From NCBI RefSeq assembly GCF_003096715.1, contig NZ_QEOL01000008.1, forward strand, positions 186,001 through 250,000: a DNA stretch of 64,000 bases. The letters are read 5' to 3'. The position numbers were made by a program, and so were the translations under genes. Below the pieces are notes generated by a model. The model was not told the DNA's origin. It did not search any database and worked only from the letters and a program-made list of their open reading frames with translations. Positions 1 to 7,843 of this stretch are shown piece after piece. This stretch comes from Paraburkholderia silvatlantica (GTDB taxonomy: Bacteria; Pseudomonadota; Gammaproteobacteria; Burkholderiales; Burkholderiaceae). Positions within the stretch are counted from its first letter, which is position 1. Each line of letters starts with the position of its first letter.

Positions 1-996
1 TTGCGCGCGATCCGCGAACACGCGTTTCTCGATCTCCGCGATCAGGTGGATGTACTGCGCCGAATTGAGCGGCACGTCCTTGAATTGCGGCGCCAGCATC
101 GCCTTCATCTTGAGCAGCTGCACGAGGCCCACGCCACCCGAACTCGGGGGCGGCGCGGTGATGATCTCGTAGCCGTTCCACTTCGCCTCCACGGGCTGGC
201 GCCACACCGCCTTGTACTCCTGCAGGTCGCGCTTCGTGATGAGGCCGTGGCCCTTCATCGAGGCGGCGATCAGGTCCGCGGTCTTGCCGTCGTAGAAGTC
301 CTTCGCGCCCTGGTTCGCAATGCGCGTGAGCACGTTGGCAAGATCGGGCTGCCTGAACGTCACGCCCTCCTTCAGGTTGCCGAAGTAGTCGTCGAAATTG
401 GTCTTGCCGGCGAAGTCCTTTTCCGCGGCCTCACGGCGCTTCGCGAGTTGCTCGTCCACGACGAAGCCGTCGCGCGCGTACTGGATCGCCGGCGCGAGCA
501 CCTGCTTCCATTGCAGCTTGCCGAAGCGCTTCTGCGCTTCCCACATGCCCTCGACCGTCCCCGGCACGCCCACGGCGTCGTAGCCGTAGAGGCTCTTGCC
601 GGGGATCACGTTGCCCTTGTCGTCGAGGTACAACGTGCGCGTGGCGGCAAGCGGCGCGCGCTCGCGATAGTCGAGGAAGTAAGGCTTGCCGTTCACGTAG
701 AGCGTCATGAAACCGCCGCCGCCGATGTTGCCGGCTTCGGGGTACGTCACGGCGAGCGAGAAGGCGATGGCGACCGCCGCATCGACGGCGTTGCCGCCCT
801 CCTTGAAGATCTGCTCGGCGGCGTCGGCCGCGTACTTGTCGGCAACGGCCACGGCCGATGCATTGAGGACCGCAGGACGTTGCTGCGTATCCTTCGCAAA
901 GGCCGGCGTGGCTTCGAGGAAGCCCGTGGACAAGGCGGATAGCGAAAGCAGTGCGAGAGCGGCAGCGGAGATTTTCGTTTTTTCAACCAGCTTCAT
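1..996 (-). CDS. ggt: Gamma-glutamyltranspeptidase, 5' part (partial)
   Basis: Reverse-strand reading from an ATG at 996 stays open to the window edge (332 codons). It begins with a lysine-containing hydrophobic signal peptide ending near ATPAFA, so the product is probably exported to the periplasm. The mature part opens with the family hallmark region PAVLNASAVAVADKYAADAA, then GGNAVDAAVAIAFSLAVTYP and GNIGGGGFM, which are characteristic of gamma-glutamyltranspeptidases that cleave glutathione and other gamma-glutamyl compounds. The autoprocessing site with the catalytic threonine lies beyond the window, so activity cannot be judged. The neighbouring exporter gene starts far upstream on the same strand with a gap of about 134 bases, so cotranscription is uncertain. 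Confidence 0.93.
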   Translation of the reverse strand, partial: MKLVEKTKISAAALALLSLSALSTGFLEATPAFAKDTQQRPAVLNASAVAVADKYAADAAEQIFKEGGNAVDAAVAIAFSLAVTYPEAGNIGGGGFMTLYVNGKPYFLDYRERAPLAATRTLYLDDKGNVIPGKSLYGYDAVGVPGTVEGMWEAQKRFGKLQWKQVLAPAIQYARDGFVVDEQLAKRREAAEKDFAGKTNFDDYFGNLKEGVTFRQPDLANVLTRIANQGAKDFYDGKTADLIAASMKGHGLITKRDLQEYKAVWRQPVEAKWNGYEIITAPPPSSGGVGLVQLLKMKAMLAPQFKDVPLNSAQYIHLIAEIEKRVFADRAQ

Positions 997-1130
997 TGAG
1001 TTCACCCATGATTCGGTTCGTTGGCCTACCGGAAACCTGCCTTGGCCTTATAGCACGCCAGGAAAACGATTGCGATCCGGCGATCCGCTGATTTCCGCTG
1101 CCGACCAAGGCGGCGCCCTCCTGGACCGGA

Positions 1131-2534
1131 TCAGGCCTTGCCGCGCCGGCCGCGCGCAATTTCTTCTCCCGCATTGGCGGGCAAGCGCATCGTCACCGGA
1201 ATCGACGCCACCGAAAAGAGTCCGACCACGAGAAACGCGGGCCAGAAATCGGACCAGACGATGGCCGAATGCCCTTGCACCCGATGCGAAATCTGCAGCA
1301 CGAGGCCCGCGACCGTCACGCCGAGGCCGAGCGACACCTGCTGGATCACGCTTGCCACGCTCGTGGCGCGGCCGATGTCGCGCGTCGGTATATCGGCATA
1401 CGCGAGCGAATTGAGGCCGGTGAATTGCAGCGAAGGAAAAATGCCGCCCGCGAGCACGATGACCCAGATGAGCCACACCGGCGTGCCAGGCGAAAACGCG
1501 CCGCATATCGCGATGGCCGTGCCCGCGAGCACCGCGTTGACCATCAGCGTGCGGCGAAAACCAAAGCGCCCGAGCACGCGCGAGACGATCGCCTTCATGA
1601 AGATCGAGCCGAACGCCGAAGCACAGGTGATGGCGCCTGAAGCGAACGCCGTCATGCCGAGCCCTTCCTGCAGCGTGAGCGGCAACAAAAACGGCACGGC
1701 GCCAAGCCCGATGCGAAACAGCGATCCGCCCGCCACGCTCGCATTGAACGTGGGGATGCGCAGAAATTTCAGATCGAGCACGGGCCGCTCGACTCGTTGC
1801 GCGTACAACCAGTAGGCGCCCAGCAGCAATGCGCCGATCACGCACATCGTCACCGCAGTGCCGGTGGCGACGAGCTCCCCGCCCACGAGCGACAGGCCGA
1901 GCATGAACAGCGACGCCCCACCCGCGGAAAGCACGAAGCCGGCCCAGTCGAGCCGCCCGGGATGTTCCTCGTGCATGTTCGCGATATGCCGGTTCGCGAG
2001 CCAGATGCCGAGCACGCCGATCGGAATGTTGATGAAGAAAATCAGCCGCCAGTGCAGATAGGTGGTGATGAAGCCGCCGAGCGGCGGCCCCACGACCGGC
2101 CCGAGCAGCGCGGGCACCGTGAGATAGTTGACTGCGCGGATGAAGTCCGATTTGGGCAGCGAGCGGAAGATGATGATGCGTCCAACCGGCACCATCATCG
2201 CGCCGCCGATGCCCTGCACGAAGCGGGCGGCCACGAACATCTCGAGCGAACGCGAAGCCGCGCACAACAACGACCCCGCCATGAAGATGCCGATGGCCGT
2301 GCGAAACACATTGCGCGAGCCGAAGCGATCGGCCACCCAGCCGCAGATCGGAATGAACACGCCGAGGCCGATCACGTAGCTCGTGACGGCCAGCTTGAGT
2401 GTGATGGGGTCCTGGCCGAGATCGCGGGCCAGTGCGGGGAGCGAGGTGACGATGACCGTCCCGTCCACGTTCTCCATGAACATCGAGCACGCGACAATGA
2501 GCGGAACGATGAATGTGCCGAGGGCTAATGGCAT
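1131..2534 (-). CDS. MFS transporter, DHA2 (EmrB/QacA-like) drug exporter
   Basis: The 467-residue protein is almost entirely hydrophobic, consistent with a 14-helix major facilitator of the drug:H+ antiporter-2 class in the inner membrane. Near the N terminus it has the acidic residue in helix 1 (MENVDGTVIVTSLPALA) typical of DHA2 exporters, followed by the loop 2-3 motif A variant GWVADRFGSRNVF and the motif C-like stretch GPVVGPPLGGFI. The length suits the family. Substrate cannot be told from sequence. It lies 138 bases downstream of the nucleotidyltransferase gene on the same strand, so it could be read through from the lipid operon, but the gap argues for a separate unit. Confidence 0.88.
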   Translation of the reverse strand: MPLALGTFIVPLIVACSMFMENVDGTVIVTSLPALARDLGQDPITLKLAVTSYVIGLGVFIPICGWVADRFGSRNVFRTAIGIFMAGSLLCAASRSLEMFVAARFVQGIGGAMMVPVGRIIIFRSLPKSDFIRAVNYLTVPALLGPVVGPPLGGFITTYLHWRLIFFINIPIGVLGIWLANRHIANMHEEHPGRLDWAGFVLSAGGASLFMLGLSLVGGELVATGTAVTMCVIGALLLGAYWLYAQRVERPVLDLKFLRIPTFNASVAGGSLFRIGLGAVPFLLPLTLQEGLGMTAFASGAITCASAFGSIFMKAIVSRVLGRFGFRRTLMVNAVLAGTAIAICGAFSPGTPVWLIWVIVLAGGIFPSLQFTGLNSLAYADIPTRDIGRATSVASVIQQVSLGLGVTVAGLVLQISHRVQGHSAIVWSDFWPAFLVVGLFSVASIPVTMRLPANAGEEIARGRRGKA

Positions 2535-2672
2535 GGGCGGGAACGACGATCAGCGCGGCTGATGGCGTAAAGCTGCCATTATGGCCCTTGTTGCGGAAAA
2601 CGGGAACCCGGCAACAGATGAAGCGGCGCGCCTTGTGTGTGCGGCACGAAGCGAAAAGCGCGCGGATGCGCT

Positions 2673-3452
2673 TCAGAGAGCCGTCTGCTTCACACGGCTC
2701 ACCACGGGACGCAATTGCGGCAGCACCTGCTCCGCGGCGCGCGTCACGTCATTGGGGAAGTCGATCTCGATCCACGGCGCGCCGGTCACGTCCGCGGTTT
2801 CGAACTCGCTGCCGCGTTCGAGCAGCAGGTCGCGCAGCGCTTCTTCGTGCGGCAGGTTCGCGCGGCCCGTATCGACGTAGCCTTCGACGATCTGCGCAAA
2901 GCGGCGCGTCGTCGCTTCGTTCAGGCGGAAGAAGCCCACCGACTCGCCGATCGTATCGTATTGCAGACCGACCGCCAGCTGCTTGCGCAGTTCGACGGGC
3001 ACGCCGTTGCGCAGACACAGCTTCACGGGCTCGTCGCCGGCTTCGAAGTCGCGGTCGATCAGCAGGCGGTTGGCCGGCGCCTCGCCCGCCACGAGCGGCG
3101 CGAACACGCGCTCGTCGTAGAGCACGTCGGCGTCCATGAGCAGCACGTCGCCGCCGCGCGTGAGCGCTTCTGCCGTGCGATGCACCGTGAGCACGCTGCC
3201 CAGGTCGAAGCGCGGATTCATCACGACCTCGACCTTGTGCGGCCAGCCGATGCGCTTGAGTTCGGCCTCGACCAGCTCAGGCTGGAAACCGAGCGCGAGC
3301 ACGACTTCCGTGACACCCGCCTCTTCCAGGTATTGCAAATGGCGTTCGAGCAGCGTCACGCCCTCGAACTGCAGCAGACATTTCGGAAACTGTTCTCCAG
3401 CGGGTTGCTGAAGGCGCAGGCCAAGGCCTGCCGCGAGAATGATGGCGCGCAT
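2673..3452 (-). CDS. Sugar-phosphate/phosphocholine-type nucleotidyltransferase
   Basis: The N terminus MRAIILAAGLGLRL and the following FPKCLL match the GxGxR...PK signature of NTP transferases that activate sugar phosphates or small alcohol phosphates. A metal-binding acidic motif is visible in LLMDADVLYD, and the C-terminal WIEIDFPNDVTRA resembles phosphocholine and related cytidylyltransferases (inference from remembered sequences). 259 residues is the usual single-domain length. The ATG at 3452 is preferred over a TTG two codons upstream because AAGGAA precedes it. It is the last gene of a four-gene unit, 27 bases after the flippase-like gene. Probable role: making a CDP-activated headgroup for the CDP-alcohol phosphatidyltransferase encoded first in the operon. 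The substrate is unknown. Confidence 0.8.
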   Translation of the reverse strand: MRAIILAAGLGLRLQQPAGEQFPKCLLQFEGVTLLERHLQYLEEAGVTEVVLALGFQPELVEAELKRIGWPHKVEVVMNPRFDLGSVLTVHRTAEALTRGGDVLLMDADVLYDERVFAPLVAGEAPANRLLIDRDFEAGDEPVKLCLRNGVPVELRKQLAVGLQYDTIGESVGFFRLNEATTRRFAQIVEGYVDTGRANLPHEEALRDLLLERGSEFETADVTGAPWIEIDFPNDVTRAAEQVLPQLRPVVSRVKQTAL

Positions 3453-3479
3453 GCGCAAACGTTCCTTGGAAGAAAAAAG

Positions 3480-4490
3480 TCAATCGGCGACTTCGACAGC
3501 GGGCACGCGCAAGGCGCGCCGGCGTTGCCAGCTACGTTCGCTGAAATGCAGATACAGAAGTCCCGGCAAGCCGAGCAGGATTTCTCTCGCGCGCTTGGCA
3601 AGCGAGAGCGCGAGCGCCGCCTCGGGCGGCAGGCCGACGAGCGGCGCAAGCAGCAGAAACCCGCCCTCTTGCACGCCCAGCGAGCCGGGAATGGCGAAGG
3701 CCGCGCCGCGAATCGCCTGGCCGATGCTCTCGAGCAGCAGCGCATCGATCCAGCCGACGGGATGGCCGAGAAAGCGCAGCGCGAGCCACACTTCCACCGT
3801 GCCCACGAGCCAGCCCGCGAGGCTCAGCGCGAAGCTGGCCGCCACGCGGCCACGCCGGGCGTATAGCGACTTCACGGCTTCGTCGATGGCGTCGGCGCGC
3901 GTGGCAAGCGCGGACCAGTCGCGCTTGCCGAACACTTTCGATGCGAGACGCAGCAGGCGGCCGAACAGACCGCGGCGCTGCGCGACATAGAACAGCGCGA
4001 TCAGGCCGCCAGGCACGGCGGTCGCGATCAGCGCGGCGACGCCGAGATCGCGCGGCGCGCCATTCGCGGCGTAGGCCGAAAAAAGCACGACGCCGAATAT
4101 GGCGAAGACGATCTGCGCGACGGCCTGCAGCGTCGTGCTCACGGTGATGGCCGCAGCCGCGTTGCGCATCGGCATGCCGCGTTGCCCGAGCTGGCGCACC
4201 ATCGCCACGGGGCCGCCGATCTGGCCAGCGGGCAACAGGCTGTTGACCGATTCGCCGCTCCACCGCGCGAGCAGTGCATCACGCTGGCCGACGCGCCCGT
4301 CTTTGCCAAACAGCACGGCGATGGCGCCCGCGTCTAGCGCGAGCGGCACGACGTGGAACGCCGCGACGAGGACGAGGCCCCAGCCGGCGGCCGCGAGCGC
4401 GCCCGTGACCGACCCGAGCCCCTGCCAGGCGAGCAGCGCAATGAAGAGCGCCGTGCCGACCGACAGCAGCAGGATGGCAGCACGGCTCAC
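3480..4490 (-). CDS. Flippase-like membrane protein (lysylphosphatidylglycerol synthase TM-region family)
   Basis: A 336-residue polytopic protein with about eight predicted membrane segments, related to the integral-membrane flippase half of MprF and to the AglD/HpnL group. Features seen are ESVNSLLPAGQIGGPVAM near residue 80 and GQAIRGAAFAIPGSLGVQEG near residue 240, both conserved landmarks of this family. No cytosolic aminoacyltransferase domain is present. Translation probably starts at a GTG whose last bases form the TGA of the upstream oxygenase gene (GTGA overlap), which implies translational coupling. In context it may translocate the lipid made by the neighbouring enzymes. HpnL proteins are hopanoid-associated, but no hopanoid genes are present here. 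Confidence 0.82.
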   Translation of the reverse strand: MSRAAILLLSVGTALFIALLAWQGLGSVTGALAAAGWGLVLVAAFHVVPLALDAGAIAVLFGKDGRVGQRDALLARWSGESVNSLLPAGQIGGPVAMVRQLGQRGMPMRNAAAAITVSTTLQAVAQIVFAIFGVVLFSAYAANGAPRDLGVAALIATAVPGGLIALFYVAQRRGLFGRLLRLASKVFGKRDWSALATRADAIDEAVKSLYARRGRVAASFALSLAGWLVGTVEVWLALRFLGHPVGWIDALLLESIGQAIRGAAFAIPGSLGVQEGGFLLLAPLVGLPPEAALALSLAKRAREILLGLPGLLYLHFSERSWQRRRALRVPAVEVAD

Positions 4491-5296
4491 GCCTTGCCTC
4501 CCAACACCTTGCGGAACACCTGGCGGAAACCGAAGTACGCAATGGCGTCCTTCATGTTCGAGATGAAACGGCGCCACGGGCGCATGTTCGGGTTCGTCAC
4601 GTATTCGAGCGTGAGCGACACGCGCACTTCTCCTTCGAGGCTCGGCGTGACGCGATGGCGAAGCTTGTCGCCATCGAACACGATGAGCGCGCCCGGCGGA
4701 TACTGCACCGAGCCCGGTTCGTCCGCCTTGTTCGGGTCTTTCGTGTGCAGCTCGTAGTCGAGCTTGCAGGACGACTCGTCGATCACGCCGAGCAGCACGG
4801 TATAGCGGCGGCCGTCGTAATACGACGTGTCGTAATGCCAGCCGATATGATCGCCGGCGCGTGTGTAGTAATAGAGCGCGTAAGCGTGCGGGTCGTCTTC
4901 GGGCGATAGCTGCAGGCGCTCGCCCGTGATCTTTTCGAGCCACGCAATGAGTTGCGGCGAGCGGTAGAGCTCGGCGATGTACGGCGCGAGGCGGTCGATG
5001 GTGTGACGGCTCACGCTGCCGCCCGCCTTGTGGCCCGGAAGATAGTTGCGGTTGACTTCGGGAAGCAGCGCGTTGGCTGCGTCGATCAACTGCCGCGTGG
5101 CGTCGGCAGGCAGAAAATCGGCGAGATACAGGAACGAGCCCTGGCGCTGATAGTCGTCGCGCAGGCGCGCGGTATTCAGCGGTTGCAGCGCGCGGCCGAT
5201 CGCGCCGTCCGGCTCTCCGGCCGGCTCGCGTGCGGCGCGATCTGGCGCGGGAGCGTGCGGCACTACGACTTGTTCTTGTTCTGCTTGCAAGCTCAT
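4487..5296 (-). CDS. 2-oxoglutarate/Fe(II)-dependent oxygenase (prolyl-hydroxylase-like fold)
   Basis: 269 residues. The double-stranded beta-helix core carries the iron triad: His154 and Asp156 in GWHYDTSYYDG, and His214 in KLRHRV, with Arg225 (EVRVSL) positioned to bind 2-oxoglutarate. The acidic residue of HxD is present, so hydroxylation is expected rather than the halogenation seen in relatives where it is Gly or Ala. The first 45 residues are low-complexity and probably disordered. The ATG at 5296 overlaps the stop of the upstream gene (ATGA) with GGAG eight bases before it, so it is chosen over a GTG at 5308. Its place inside the operon suggests it modifies a headgroup or lipid, but the substrate is not known. 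Confidence 0.85.
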   Translation of the reverse strand: MSLQAEQEQVVVPHAPAPDRAAREPAGEPDGAIGRALQPLNTARLRDDYQRQGSFLYLADFLPADATRQLIDAANALLPEVNRNYLPGHKAGGSVSRHTIDRLAPYIAELYRSPQLIAWLEKITGERLQLSPEDDPHAYALYYYTRAGDHIGWHYDTSYYDGRRYTVLLGVIDESSCKLDYELHTKDPNKADEPGSVQYPPGALIVFDGDKLRHRVTPSLEGEVRVSLTLEYVTNPNMRPWRRFISNMKDAIAYFGFRQVFRKVLGGKA

Positions 5297-5982
5297 CTGC
5301 TGCTCCACACCTGTCGGGTTTCCTTGGCGGGGCGCTGGCGGCGCGTCACGCGCACATAGTCGAGCACCACCCAGACGGCGAACAACGGCGCCCCGATCGA
5401 AGCCGCGATAATGAATGGCGACACGACGCCCGTCAGCGTGACAAGGGGTAGCAGATACAGCACGTCCTCAGTCTCGAAGCCGCCGGCGAACGCCTGCTGG
5501 GTGCCCGCCTTGCCGGCCATTTCCTCGATGCGCATGCGCAGGAAAAAAATCACCGCGACCGCAACGCCCGCGATGCCGCCGAGCACGGCCGGCGGCACAC
5601 GCCATTCGGCGCCGGAGTGGGCGGCCACGACGCCGAGGCCGTAGCCCATGCCGAGGAACAGCAGGACGGTGACGAGCGCGTCCGCCGCGAGATCGTAGAA
5701 ATGCCCGATTCGACTGGTTTTGCCGCTGATACGCGCCAGTTCACCGTCGGTATGATCAACAAAATTCGACAGGACGATCAGAAATGCGCCAATATTGACG
5801 TACAGAAAGTCTCCGCACGCCAGATAAAAGCCGCCGGCAAGGCCGATCAGAAGCCGCAGCGTGGTCAGATGATTCGGGGTGACCCACGTGGATACGAGCG
5901 GAGTGACGAGCCAGCGCGCCGCGCGAGCGTCCCAGGTGCGCGGTAGCGGAGCCGTTTTTTCGGATTTATCTTTTTCGGTCAT
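5293..5982 (-). CDS. CDP-alcohol phosphatidyltransferase
   Basis: 229 residues with several membrane helices. The full class signature D-x2-DG-x2-AR-x8-G-x3-D-x3-D is present with Asp76, Asp79, Gly80, Ala83, Arg84, Gly93, Asp97 and Asp101. This family joins a CDP-activated molecule to an alcohol in the inner membrane, as in phosphatidylglycerol, phosphatidylserine, cardiolipin or phosphocholine lipid synthesis. The ATG at 5982 was chosen because residues further upstream look non-coding and lysine-rich MTEKDKSEK precedes the first helix. It is the first gene of a unit whose members overlap by four bases. The linked nucleotidyltransferase suggests the CDP moiety is carried by the headgroup rather than by diacylglycerol. 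Confidence 0.9.
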   Translation of the reverse strand: MTEKDKSEKTAPLPRTWDARAARWLVTPLVSTWVTPNHLTTLRLLIGLAGGFYLACGDFLYVNIGAFLIVLSNFVDHTDGELARISGKTSRIGHFYDLAADALVTVLLFLGMGYGLGVVAAHSGAEWRVPPAVLGGIAGVAVAVIFFLRMRIEEMAGKAGTQQAFAGGFETEDVLYLLPLVTLTGVVSPFIIAASIGAPLFAVWVVLDYVRVTRRQRPAKETRQVWSSR

Positions 5983-6196
5983 AACCGCGTAATGTATACG
6001 CCTTCCAGAAAACTTGCAGAAAGTCCGACGTTCGCCCCACTTTTCACTTGGGATTTGTAAGCCAGAACGCCCGATCGGCTCCCGCAGCGCCGCAAGCGAA
6101 GTTGCCCGAACACGCGTAAAGTGCACCCCTTCGCGCCAGCCCGGCCGTTGTGCGCCCCAATCCGGCCCCGGCGCACGCACTTTCGCCATTCACGTA

Positions 6197-6631
6197 ATGA
6201 AACGTTTTACCTTTGCCGCCCTTTTTCTCGCTTTCCTGACGCTTCTCGCGGGCAACGCCCGCGCCGCCGCCATCGACGACTCGCTGACCTGCAGCGAGTC
6301 CGCGCACGACTTCATCTCGGGGCTCATCACGCAAAACCTGATCGATCCGAAGCCCATGAAGGTCGAAAGCAATTCGATCAACGCGTTCTGGCCCGCGCAC
6401 GACCGGCACATGACCGCGTATGGCTTCAGCGTGTTCGCCATCGTGGGTTTCCAAAAGGACGACCCGCTCTTCAAGACCGGCGACGGCGCGCCCATTGCCC
6501 CTTCCGCCTACGGGGCTGTCGTGGTCGGCACCCAGGCCAGGGTGCAGGCGGCTCTCACGGCGGCGGGCAATAACGCCATCGCTCACCATGCCGGGCCGCT
6601 ATTGACTGCGATCTTCTGCAAGCAGGAGTAA
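6197..6631 (+). CDS. Small secreted protein of unknown function
   Basis: A 144-residue protein with a clear Sec signal peptide (MKRFTFAALFLAFLTLLAGN, cleavage after ARA-A). The mature part has only two cysteines (near TCSES and at the end, IFCKQE), which could form a disulfide joining both termini. No catalytic motif is recognised. It is divergent from the lipid operon: the two start codons are 214 bases apart, so they may share a control region. Homologues of this kind are usually annotated hypothetical in Burkholderia relatives. The function is not assigned. Confidence 0.75.
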   Translation: MKRFTFAALFLAFLTLLAGNARAAAIDDSLTCSESAHDFISGLITQNLIDPKPMKVESNSINAFWPAHDRHMTAYGFSVFAIVGFQKDDPLFKTGDGAPIAPSAYGAVVVGTQARVQAALTAAGNNAIAHHAGPLLTAIFCKQE

Positions 6632-6649
6632 GCGGGCAAGCTTTGAGCG

Positions 6650-7171
6650 CTACTCGATACGCCCGAAACCGCCTTCGGCCCAGGCCTCGGCGCGCGCCTT
6701 CGTCAGCTTGAAGTTCGGCGCGACCCGCGCCTGAGCGAGTTGCTCGCCAAACGCGTCGATCGCGCTGATGAGCGCGTAGGGCTCGTACTCGTCGGGAACG
6801 ATGTCGAGTGTCACGTCCACATCGCCTTCGGCGGTCTGCACGCTCACGCGCTTGTGCAGCAGCGCGCGCAATTGCTGCTCGTGCCGGCGCAGCACCTCCG
6901 AGGCGGTCTTCACGAGCGTGTTGAACGCCGGCGTATCGAGCGGCTTGGGATTCTTCTTGTCGCGGCCCATGGTCCACGGGCCGACGAGTGCAGGTTCCGG
7001 CTCGCCGTCCTTGATCATTTCGACAGCCCAGCCGTCGTCGTCCTCGTTCTTGATCACGCGCGCGGTCCAGCCGTCCTTGCGCCACAGGCGCGCTTCCTGG
7101 ATCACCTCGGCTTCGGCTGCGAGGTCGTCGGCGGGGAAATCGGGATCGGTTGCGGGCGAGGAATCGGTCAT
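6650..7171 (-). CDS. Conserved hypothetical cytosolic protein
   Basis: 173 residues, strongly acidic at the N terminus (SSPATDPDFPADDLAAEAE), without signal peptide or membrane segment. A tryptophan-rich core (RLWRKDGWTARV, GWAVEM, VGPWTMGRDKKNPKPLD) suggests a small folded domain followed by a helical region with an HEQQLRALLHKR stretch. It is convergent with the small secreted gene, with 18 bases between the two stops. I do not recognise a named family. Reading-frame quality and codon use support a real gene. Confidence 0.75.
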   Translation of the reverse strand: MTDSSPATDPDFPADDLAAEAEVIQEARLWRKDGWTARVIKNEDDDGWAVEMIKDGEPEPALVGPWTMGRDKKNPKPLDTPAFNTLVKTASEVLRRHEQQLRALLHKRVSVQTAEGDVDVTLDIVPDEYEPYALISAIDAFGEQLAQARVAPNFKLTKARAEAWAEGGFGRIE

Positions 7172-7392
7172 GGCGGGATTTTCATCGGGTTCTGCGCGGG
7201 ACTTGCCCGTCGCGGGGCAAGGGCAGGATTCTACCCGGATCGCGTCGCGCGCCGGGCGCCGCGTCTTTCTATCCAGCCGGTTCGGATTATCCCGTCATCG
7301 AAGCGGAATATCGGCCGGCAACTTCAATCATTGCGTTTTCCGCAACGCACCATTCCATCGCGCGCATCAATTTAAAATGATTTTCCGCGGGC

Positions 7393-7419
7393 AAAAAAAA
7401 ACGCGGCCCGAGAGCCGCG
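7393..7419 (-). terminator. Intrinsic terminator (reverse strand)
   Basis: Stem CGCGGC/GCCGCG with a six-base loop is followed on the reverse strand by a run of nine T. The T-run fixes the direction. No protein gene ends just upstream of it. Confidence 0.75.
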
Positions 7420-7458
7420 TAAAAACAGATGAAAAAAGACCACCCTTGGTCGAGGGCT
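7393..7458 (-). ncRNA. Candidate small RNA ending in an intrinsic terminator
   Basis: The reverse strand shows a TGAACA / TACAAT promoter-like pair with 17-base spacing (7493-7488 and 7470-7465). About 66 bases downstream comes a GC-rich hairpin followed by nine T. Between them is a second small stem (CCCT-CGACCA-AGGG). No coding frame with a ribosome site fits. Promoter, short body and strong terminator together look like an independent small RNA, but this is inference from sequence layout only. Confidence 0.4.
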
Positions 7459-7843
7459 GAAGAAATTGTACCGCCGCGCCTTGCGTGTGTTCAGTCCATG
7501 ATCTGGAACAGTACCTTTCACCAAACAACAAGAATCACACTTGAAAAAGCGATGAATTCGCGCTAGGCCAGACCCTGCGCGGGTTTGCCGCACCGTCGCG
7601 GCCGCACAACGGATTATCCATACGGACCATTTTGTCGCACCCAATAATCAAACAGAAAATCTCTTTATACGCAATCACTTACAGCGATTAATGCCAATCT
7701 CGAAATGAAATGAGTGCATTGTTGCTTCGATTTTCGTAAATACGCCGAATCTCGGACTACACTTCGTGGCGAATCATCCGGGCACGAAATCGATTTCCAG
7801 AATATTCGGCCTGAAATTCCCCAAGTTCTGACCGGAGAAAAAC

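Noticed and set aside
1-942. A long forward-strand frame at the window start
   Set aside because: It is the complement of the gamma-glutamyltranspeptidase gene, whose reverse reading has clear family motifs.
4487-5296. Reading the 2OG oxygenase as a halogenase because of its HalD-like look
   Set aside because: The HxD aspartate is present (Asp156); halogenases have Gly or Ala there.
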